NCBI GenBank assembly: GCA_041163765.1
Contig: JBEAQS010000090.1
Location: forward strand, 1-5,067
Direction of reading: 5' to 3'
DNA length: 5,067 nucleotides
Source: MAG-120531 sp041163765
GTDB lineage: Bacteria; Bacteroidota; Bacteroidia; Flavobacteriales; Flavobacteriaceae
Shown here: piece by piece, positions 1 to 5,067 of the stretch
Numbering within the stretch: position 1 is the stretch's first letter
Layout: each line of letters begins with the position of its first letter
Program-made: the position numbers and the translations under genes
The notes under the pieces: generated by a model
Seen by the model: the letters and a program-made list of their open reading frames with translations, nothing else
Databases searched by the model: none
What the model was told of the DNA's origin: nothing

Positions 1-244
1 TATGTGGACACAGTACCAGGAAAACAGAACAGGTGCGCCAGCTTACGGCCAATCCCCAACGAAAGCATACGGTATAGGGCAAATCGTCACGCGCTATAAA
101 ACATCTCTTGGACAAGCGCCCACCACTTTTCAATTGACCGCAGACAACATCACCAATACCCAATTCATTCCGTATAACGCATGGAATCAATTACCGGGTA
201 TGGGTAGAAATATTATATTAACCGCTACAATTCAACTGCTATGA
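1..244 (+). CDS. TonB-dependent receptor, C-terminal fragment (5' end outside window)
   Basis: Only the last 80 or so residues are in view; the frame is open to the left edge, so the Met codon at base 2 is probably internal. The end reads as the last strands of an outer-membrane beta-barrel: alternating polar and hydrophobic residues, a segment reading LTADNITNTQFIPYNAW, then PGMGRNIILTATIQLL. The pattern 'N-(I/L)-(T/F)-(N/D)-T-x-(Y/F)' followed about 20 residues later by 'PGMGRNI' and a final strand is typical of TonB-dependent receptor C-termini, which import ligands such as siderophores, cobalamin, metals or glycans using TonB-ExbBD energy. The final residue is Leu, not the usual terminal aromatic. 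The stop codon overlaps the next gene's start by four bases (ATGA), suggesting one operon with translational coupling. The ligand cannot be told from this fragment. The receptor family call is fairly secure. Confidence 0.8.
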   Translation, partial: MWTQYQENRTGAPAYGQSPTKAYGIGQIVTRYKTSLGQAPTTFQLTADNITNTQFIPYNAWNQLPGMGRNIILTATIQLL

Positions 245-2256
245 GCTTAAAAAAACTGATCAGCATCATCCCCTGTTTGGCTGTGGTTGGTCATATTTGG
301 GCACAAAATTCAAGGGATAGTGTTCAAACGATTGCCCTAAAAGAAATTACGGTCAACGCACAACAAAACTGGCTCAGCGAAATAACCCAAGCAGTTTTTG
401 TCGGTAGGCCTGTTCTGTCCTCTCAAGATTTGTTACAAACCATACCTGGCTTATGGATCGGACAACATGCAGGAGGGGGAAAAGCAGAACAGCTGTTTTT
501 AAGGGGATTTGACTTAGATCACGGAACAGATATTTCAATTGCCGTAGATGGAGTACCCGTTAATATGGTTTCTCACGCCCATGGTCAAGGGTATGCTGAC
601 CTGCACTTTGTCATTCCTGAAACTATAGAAAAAATTGAATTCGAAAAGGGTCCGTATGGGACACTACCTATGAATTTTGCCACGGCAGGGGCTGTAGCAT
701 TTCAAACCAAGAAGCAGGTAGACAACTTGATAAAGGCTGAAATAGGCTCATTTAATACGCACAGACTTTTAGGACTGTGGAACCTTAACTCCGCTACAGC
801 AGCGCGTTGGATTGGGGTTGAATATATAGAACGGGACGGTCCATTTGAAAGTCCGCAAGGATTCTACCGCACAAACATCACCGGATCTTGGAGTCAACAA
901 CTGGACGAAACAAATTCAGTTTGCCTCACAGCCAATCACTTTGAAAGCAGCTGGGATGCTTCTGGTCAAATTCCTCAACGTGCCGTTGATCAGAAAATTA
1001 TCAGTCGCTTTGGCGCCATAGATGACAAAGAGGGCGGATCAACTAGCCGGACTCAATTAAATATGCAATGGAAGTACCAATTGGACCCAAACACTTTGTG
1101 GACCAGTCAAGCCTATGGAGTTAAAAACAAATTTGACTTGTATTCCAACTTTACATTTTTTCTGGAAGACCCCATCTATGGTGATCAAATCAGCCAAAAA
1201 GAAAACAGAAATTTATGGGGCATGAATCACCAATGGTTGCGCAAATACACGTCAGGAGCATGGTCAGTAACTAGATCACATGGAATTCAATGGAGGTTTG
1301 ATCGAGTTTCAGATCTGTTTTTAGGACACACTGCTCAAAGATATAGGGTATTAGACACCTACCAATCCGGTACCGTTGATGAACGTCAATGGGGAAGCTA
1401 TCACCAATGGTCTTGGGCAAGCCAACACTGGAATCTTTCTGCAGCTCTTCGATGGGATCGGTTTAGACACACGTATAGGGACGAAAATGAAACCTATCTG
1501 TTATCGAGTGCCGCATTAGGAATGATCAGTCCTAAATTTCAACTTACCTATCAGGCAAACAATGGGTTGGCAGCGTTTGTAAAAGCTGGGCGAGGGTTTC
1601 ACAGCAATGACACCAGAGCGATTACCTCTGGACGAGTATCACCGAGCCTTCCAGGTGCAGTAGGCATCGACGTAGGGTTTTATGGGGTCATGAATAACGG
1701 TATTCACTGGCATTTAGCCGCTTGGAAACTGGATATGGAACAAGAATTTGTATACGTGGGTGACGCGGGTATCGTAGAGCCCAAAGGCGCCTCCACTAGA
1801 AAGGGTATTGACTTAACCCTTCAACAGGAAGTCAGCCCATCATTCCAATGGAACGCCGCAATCAACTCGACCCGCCCTCGATTTAAAGAGGGTCCAAGCG
1901 GAGCAAATTACATCCCCTTGGCCCCGACATTTAGCGCTTCCCTACAAAGCACTTGGAAACACAAGTCGGGTATTTATGCTCAATCCGAGTGGCGAAAGAT
2001 AGCGGATCGACCAGCCAACGAAGATTACTCAATCACTGCTCGAGGGTATTCACTGATCAATGCTACTTTGGGATTGAAAAATAGAAATAAAAATATGGGG
2101 ATTCAGGTGTTTAATCTGCTCAACTCCGAGTGGAATGAAACTCAGTTTGCCACAGAATCAAGGTTATATGGAGAGGAATCTTCCGTAGAAGAGATCCATT
2201 TTACACCCGGAAGCCCCTTGGATGTACGGGTGTTTTGGAGTATTTCGTTTAACTAG
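241..2256 (+). CDS. TonB-dependent outer-membrane receptor, histidine-rich plug type
   Basis: A complete 671-residue receptor. Residues 1-21 form a signal peptide (MSLKK, hydrophobic core, HIWA cleavage context). KEITVNA (34-40) resembles a TonB box or early plug strand. The plug covers about 43-157: LLQTIPGLWIG (64-74), LFLRGFDLDHGTD (85-97), VDGVPVN (102-108), SHAHGQGYADLHFVIPE (111-127), KIEFEKGPYG (131-140) and FATAGAVAFQTK (146-157). The rest is a beta-barrel, with VFNLLN followed by HFTPGSPLDVRVFWSISFN at the end. There is no N-terminal carboxypeptidase-regulatory-like domain, so it is not SusC-like. The length suits a compact receptor. I recall the motif with HAHGQGYAD and a following IPE from a poorly characterised group of TonB receptors whose ligand I do not know. 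The start is supported by the signal peptide directly after it and by the four-base overlap with the receptor gene upstream; no Shine-Dalgarno is visible, as expected in Bacteroidota. The reading frame is intact. Confidence 0.93.
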   Translation: MSLKKLISIIPCLAVVGHIWAQNSRDSVQTIALKEITVNAQQNWLSEITQAVFVGRPVLSSQDLLQTIPGLWIGQHAGGGKAEQLFLRGFDLDHGTDISIAVDGVPVNMVSHAHGQGYADLHFVIPETIEKIEFEKGPYGTLPMNFATAGAVAFQTKKQVDNLIKAEIGSFNTHRLLGLWNLNSATAARWIGVEYIERDGPFESPQGFYRTNITGSWSQQLDETNSVCLTANHFESSWDASGQIPQRAVDQKIISRFGAIDDKEGGSTSRTQLNMQWKYQLDPNTLWTSQAYGVKNKFDLYSNFTFFLEDPIYGDQISQKENRNLWGMNHQWLRKYTSGAWSVTRSHGIQWRFDRVSDLFLGHTAQRYRVLDTYQSGTVDERQWGSYHQWSWASQHWNLSAALRWDRFRHTYRDENETYLLSSAALGMISPKFQLTYQANNGLAAFVKAGRGFHSNDTRAITSGRVSPSLPGAVGIDVGFYGVMNNGIHWHLAAWKLDMEQEFVYVGDAGIVEPKGASTRKGIDLTLQQEVSPSFQWNAAINSTRPRFKEGPSGANYIPLAPTFSASLQSTWKHKSGIYAQSEWRKIADRPANEDYSITARGYSLINATLGLKNRNKNMGIQVFNLLNSEWNETQFATESRLYGEESSVEEIHFTPGSPLDVRVFWSISFN

Positions 2257-2379
2257 CGGTTGCCTTGGATATCAGCGCAAATAAGTGGTGATTTTACACC
2301 TATTAGTCTCTTTCTACTTGGGTTAGTTTAGGGAACACAGGGTAAAATATGTACTTTAGTGACCCAAATTTTACTGTTC
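2257..2379. other. Intergenic region between receptor and ligase-like gene
   Basis: This 123-base stretch separates the receptor stop from the preferred start of the next gene. A 4-bp inverted repeat (GGTG at 2287-2290, CACC at 2297-2300) has no following T-run and is too short to call a terminator. TACTTTAG at 2352-2359 differs by one base from the Bacteroidota -7 consensus TAnnTTTG, but no TTG -33 element lies at the right distance: the nearest, at 2318-2320, is 31 bases upstream. If this -7 is real, transcription would begin near 2366, consistent with translation starting at ATG 2380 and not at the upstream GTG. Whether the ligase-like gene has its own promoter or is read through from the receptors cannot be settled from the sequence. 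Confidence 0.4.
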
Positions 2380-4761
2380 ATGTCCCCAAAAAAAAACTAC
2401 AGCTCCCCAGGCCAATCATCCAAAAACCAGTCCAGTGGTGGGGCCACCCATACGTCTAGCGCGTACATACGCACTATTTCTGCTGTTTTTTTGCTGGCTT
2501 ACTGGGCCATTGGTTTCGTGCCCAACCTAAAAGCGGTAGACCAAATAGCTCCTCAGTGGGCGGTACTCCACGGATTGAATATATTGAGTATCCTGTGGAT
2601 GTTTTCCGAGCGATCTTTTTTTGTGCCTCAATGGCGTACGTTAACCAGGATTCCACTTTTTGGGCTTTTGGTAGCCTTTATGGTTTGGGGGGCGCTTTCA
2701 TTTATTTATGCGATCAACCCGGTGGAAGCGTGGGTAAACATTGTTCGCCTGGTGGCTGTGGTTGTCGCGTTGGGGCAGGTATTTGCCTTGTTGGGCGCTA
2801 TTCCAAGAACAGCTGTATTCTTCAGTTGGGTTATGGTAGGGTATTTGACCCTAGAAATGTGGCTGGTGCTCAAGCCCTTGATGGGGCTGTTGGAACAGGG
2901 TGCTTATGTGTCTCGATCCGGAGTGCTTAAGGGGACGACTGGGAACATCAACATCGCCGCACTGTCTATGGTGATTAAACTTCCCTTTGTGCTCTACCTG
3001 ATGAACCGGGCCCAAAAGTGGGGTAGGGTGCTGCTGATGGGGGTGTTGATGACCTTAGTGATTTTCTGTCTGGTGATGATCGCCTCGAGGGCTTCCTTTG
3101 TAGCCCTTACGCTGAATGCCGTGATTTATATGGCGTGGGTGTTGCTTCGCCACCGCAAGCAGCCTTGGTTGGTGCAACTTAAACCAGTGCTCTATGTCTG
3201 GGTCCCCTTTGCATTGGCGATTGGTATGAGCAAGGTGGTGAATACCCAAAGCGAAACCAAAAATATCGACTTTTTTGACCGAGCAGCTACTATAGTAGAA
3301 ACGGCTCAAGACGGTTCTATTGCCTCTCGTCTGCGTTTTTATCAGAAGGGTGTGGAGCACATGATCGAGCATCCGATTTTTGGCACGGGGTTGGGGAATT
3401 GGAAGTTGCAATCGATTGTATACGATCGAGAAAACATCAATGGATATGTGGTTCCCTACCACATGCACAACGATTTTTTGGAGTTGGGGGCTGAGTTGGG
3501 TGTTGTGGGGTTGTTGATGTACTTGGGGGTATTGGCCTTAGCTTTTTGGTACCTGTGGCAAGCGGCCACTTCTTCCCTGCCTGCAGAACAGCGATTTTGG
3601 GGTGGTTTTTTGGCTTTGGGCTTAGTGACCTACTACATAGATGCCACCTTTAACTTCCCTTGGGCCCGCCCCATCATGCAAATGGTGTGGTTGACCCTTT
3701 TGGCCTTAGCGATGCAACAGTGGGCCCAGAGTGCTCGTGCGCGCTTGTGGAGGCCTACGCGCATCAAGGCGATATTTTGGCCTTTAACCGCATTGTTGAT
3801 CAGCATACCTTCTTTCGTCATTGCGGCCTTGACCTACCAATCTTTGGTCGGACAGCAGATTTTACTCGGCGAATACAACCAAGGAAAGACCACTTCGTCC
3901 CTGGAGAAGATTTTAGATGCGGTCCCCGACATTCCCAACATGACCGTAACTACCCTTCCGCTAGTTTCTTTAAAAGGCAGGTATTTTATGGAGGCCCAAC
4001 GCTATCAAGAGGCGGAGCAGATGTACAAAGCAGGAATTGAAGTCAACCCATTTTTGGGATTCTCTGAGAATATGTTGAACCAGTTGTACACCAAGCAGCA
4101 ACAGTGGGATTCCGCCCTGAAATACAGCCGAATCGCCTACGAAAAACTGCCTATTCCCCAGCATTTCGGCAATTATTTAAATCACCTGGTTAGGTTTAAA
4201 GACTCTACCGAGGTGATGCGCATTTTTCTCCAGGACAGTGTCAAGCGAGATGAGGGTGCCTGGCGTAATTTCTTGGTAGCCGCCACCCAGGTGATGTCTC
4301 CAGGACGTTCCGACTTAAGTGTTATTGCGGAAAGGGCCAAGAAGCGCTATCCAGACAACAAAGATTTTAAGGTATTGCACAAGTTAATCGTGTTGGGTAA
4401 AGCCAGGGTGGATGAGGCCTACGCTACAGCCCAACAGGGAAATGCCTTGTTTGGACAAGGACAATACGCCGCTGCCGCCGCCTTGCTGCAAAAAGCTTCT
4501 GCGCTGGATCCTTTGGAATATTCCTATGTGGAAAATACGGGAGCAGCTTATTTTTCCCTGGGAGATTGGGGTCGCGCTATGCCTTTTTTTGATCAAGTCA
4601 TCGATCAATTTAAACCCGGAACGGGTAAGTCCGAATACATCAAGGCGCTTGCTTTGATCAATTTGGGACGCAAAGAGGAGGCTTGTGTACTTTTGGATTC
4701 CTCAATACGTATAGGTTATCCAGAAGCGCAAAAGGCGAAAGAGCGTTGGTGTACTCCCTAA
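2380..4761 (+). CDS. O-antigen ligase/polymerase (Wzy_C) family membrane protein with C-terminal TPR domain
   Basis: A 793-residue protein counted from ATG 2380; an in-frame GTG at 2359 would add seven residues and is less likely. A Ser/Lys-rich cytoplasmic tail (about 1-29) precedes some 13 predicted membrane spans (approximately 30-485). The large loop at 286-368 carries the Wzy_C signature: SRLRFYQKG (316-324), FGTGLGNW (334-341) and HMHNDFLELGAELG (361-374). IASRAS (234-239) matches the short Arg motif common in these ligases. Basic segments (RTLTR, NRAQKWGR, LRHRK, ARARLWRPTRIK) fall on the cytoplasmic side in this topology. That places the Wzy_C loop and the final 300 residues in the periplasm. 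The tail has TPR-like helix pairs near 533-557, 567-591, 680-711, 715-745 and 750-778. The family (WaaL, Wzy, PglL-type) transfers or polymerises undecaprenyl-linked glycans; acceptor and glycan are unknown. No glycosyltransferase or flippase lies beside it. Confidence 0.88.
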   Translation: MSPKKNYSSPGQSSKNQSSGGATHTSSAYIRTISAVFLLAYWAIGFVPNLKAVDQIAPQWAVLHGLNILSILWMFSERSFFVPQWRTLTRIPLFGLLVAFMVWGALSFIYAINPVEAWVNIVRLVAVVVALGQVFALLGAIPRTAVFFSWVMVGYLTLEMWLVLKPLMGLLEQGAYVSRSGVLKGTTGNINIAALSMVIKLPFVLYLMNRAQKWGRVLLMGVLMTLVIFCLVMIASRASFVALTLNAVIYMAWVLLRHRKQPWLVQLKPVLYVWVPFALAIGMSKVVNTQSETKNIDFFDRAATIVETAQDGSIASRLRFYQKGVEHMIEHPIFGTGLGNWKLQSIVYDRENINGYVVPYHMHNDFLELGAELGVVGLLMYLGVLALAFWYLWQAATSSLPAEQRFWGGFLALGLVTYYIDATFNFPWARPIMQMVWLTLLALAMQQWAQSARARLWRPTRIKAIFWPLTALLISIPSFVIAALTYQSLVGQQILLGEYNQGKTTSSLEKILDAVPDIPNMTVTTLPLVSLKGRYFMEAQRYQEAEQMYKAGIEVNPFLGFSENMLNQLYTKQQQWDSALKYSRIAYEKLPIPQHFGNYLNHLVRFKDSTEVMRIFLQDSVKRDEGAWRNFLVAATQVMSPGRSDLSVIAERAKKRYPDNKDFKVLHKLIVLGKARVDEAYATAQQGNALFGQGQYAAAAALLQKASALDPLEYSYVENTGAAYFSLGDWGRAMPFFDQVIDQFKPGTGKSEYIKALALINLGRKEEACVLLDSSIRIGYPEAQKAKERWCTP
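2388..2396 (+). repeat. A9 homopolymer tract just after the ligase-like gene's start
   Basis: Nine consecutive A bases lie across codons 3-6 (Pro-Lys-Lys-Asn) of the ligase-like gene. One extra A would bring in a TAG at 2457-2459, and one fewer would bring in a TAA at 2528-2530, so either slip would truncate the protein before most of its membrane domain. This is the geometry of a slippage switch. A-rich first codons are also ordinary for efficient initiation in Bacteroidota, and the same gene contains T7 runs (2486-2492, 2616-2622, 4584-4590). The tract is certain; a switching role is speculative. Confidence 0.6.
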
Positions 4762-4769
4762 GAAACGGC

Positions 4770-5067
4770 TTAAGAAAAAGCTTGGTGTCCCGTGATATCT
4801 AGGCCCGTGATGAGTAGATGGATGTCGTGGGTACCTTCATAGGTGACTACAGATTCCAGGTTCATCATGTGGCGCATGATGGAGTATTCGCCGGTGATCC
4901 CCATGCCGCCCAACATCTGACGGGCGTTGCGCGCTACCTCCAAGGCCATCTCAACGTTGTTTCTTTTGGCCATAGAAATCTGGGCCGAAGTAGCTTTCCC
5001 TTCATTCTTTAATTGACCTAGTCTTAAGGCCAATAGCTGCGCTTTCGTAATCTCGGTAATCATTTCC
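4770..5067 (-). CDS. gcdH: Acyl-CoA dehydrogenase, probably glutaryl-CoA dehydrogenase, C-terminal fragment
   Basis: The last 98 or so residues of a gene entering from the right edge; the codon before the first visible Met reads Glu, so that Met is internal. The fragment is the C-terminal helical domain of the acyl-CoA dehydrogenase fold. It has SMAKRNNVEMALEVAR (30-45, counting the Met at 5063 as residue 1), RQMLGGMGITGEYSIMRHMM (48-67), and TYEGTHDIHLLITG (74-87). The Glu in YEGTHDIH (residue 76, codon 4836-4838) aligns with the catalytic base of human glutaryl-CoA dehydrogenase, Glu370, and the ending DITGHQAF matches the human ending 'AITGIQAF'. The enzyme is FAD-dependent and oxidatively decarboxylates glutaryl-CoA to crotonyl-CoA, using an electron-transfer flavoprotein, in lysine and tryptophan breakdown. 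A related acyl-CoA dehydrogenase with another substrate remains possible because the FAD and substrate-binding N-terminal part is out of view. The gene converges on the ligase-like gene with eight bases between stops. Confidence 0.9.
   Translation of the reverse strand, partial: EMITEITKAQLLALRLGQLKNEGKATSAQISMAKRNNVEMALEVARNARQMLGGMGITGEYSIMRHMMNLESVVTYEGTHDIHLLITGLDITGHQAFS

Noticed and set aside
2287..2300. Small inverted repeat GGTG/CACC after the second receptor, considered as a terminator
   Set aside because: The stem is only four base pairs, its loop is AT-only, and no run of T follows.
2556..2930. A 124-codon plus-strand open frame overlapping the ligase-like gene in another frame
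   Set aside because: The translation is Gly/Cys-rich without a domain and runs through the membrane-span coding region; it is explained by the Gly- and Val-rich codons of the real frame. The overlapping frames at 3660-4040 and 4412-4657 are rejected on the same grounds.
3055..3468. A 137-codon open frame on the minus strand inside the ligase-like gene
   Set aside because: It lies wholly opposite the Wzy_C coding region, and its translation shows no recognisable domain. The plus-strand frame carries clear family motifs at the same place, so this is a shadow.
3486..3529. Possible G-quadruplex: four G-runs (3486-3490, 3498-3500, 3507-3510, 3525-3529) on the coding strand
   Set aside because: One loop is 14 bases, outside the usual one to seven, and the G-runs are explained by Leu TTG, Gly GGG and Val GTG codons of the Wzy_C motif and the next membrane span.
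4765..4793. Scattered inverted matches (ACGG/CCGT, GCTT/AAGC) at the convergent junction, considered as a bidirectional terminator
   Set aside because: The stems are four bases and do not stack into one hairpin; there is no T-run on either strand that would mark an intrinsic terminator.
4818..5012. A 64-codon plus-strand open frame opposite the acyl-CoA dehydrogenase
   Set aside because: The minus strand encodes a strongly recognisable acyl-CoA dehydrogenase C-terminus over the whole stretch; the plus-strand frame is its complement.

Overview
The window looks like chromosomal DNA of a Bacteroidota bacterium, probably of the Flavobacteriia or a related class. The evidence is tandem TonB-dependent outer-membrane receptors, no Shine-Dalgarno sequence before any visible start, an A-rich start region, and an acyl-CoA dehydrogenase end that reads like the glutaryl-CoA dehydrogenases of that phylum. 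The assignment rests on recalled family features, not on a database search.

Layout: (1) bases 1-244 (+) hold the last 80 residues of a TonB-dependent receptor whose start lies outside the window. (2) Bases 241-2256 (+) hold a complete second TonB-dependent receptor of 671 residues, overlapping the first by ATGA. It has a signal peptide, a TonB-box-like segment, a plug with a histidine-rich loop and a beta-barrel. (3) Bases 2257-2379 are a short intergenic stretch with no convincing terminator or promoter. (4) Bases 2380-4761 (+) hold a large inner-membrane protein: an O-antigen ligase/polymerase (Wzy_C) core with about 13 predicted membrane spans, followed by a roughly 300-residue TPR domain predicted to be periplasmic. 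(5) Bases 4770-5067 (-) hold the C-terminus of an acyl-CoA dehydrogenase, most likely glutaryl-CoA dehydrogenase (gcdH), converging on gene 4 with 8 bases between the stop codons.

The two receptors are probably one transcriptional unit and may serve the same or related ligands at the outer membrane. The ligase-like protein would transfer or polymerise lipid-linked glycan on the periplasmic side of the inner membrane. The dehydrogenase belongs to lysine/tryptophan (glutaryl-CoA) catabolism. Nothing visible ties these three functions together. No RNA gene, CRISPR array, insertion sequence or attachment site was seen, and I found no clearly new multi-gene system. The most interesting points are the translationally coupled receptor pair, the histidine-rich plug loop, the ligase-TPR fusion as a possible protein O-glycosylation enzyme, and an A9 tract just after that gene's start codon.
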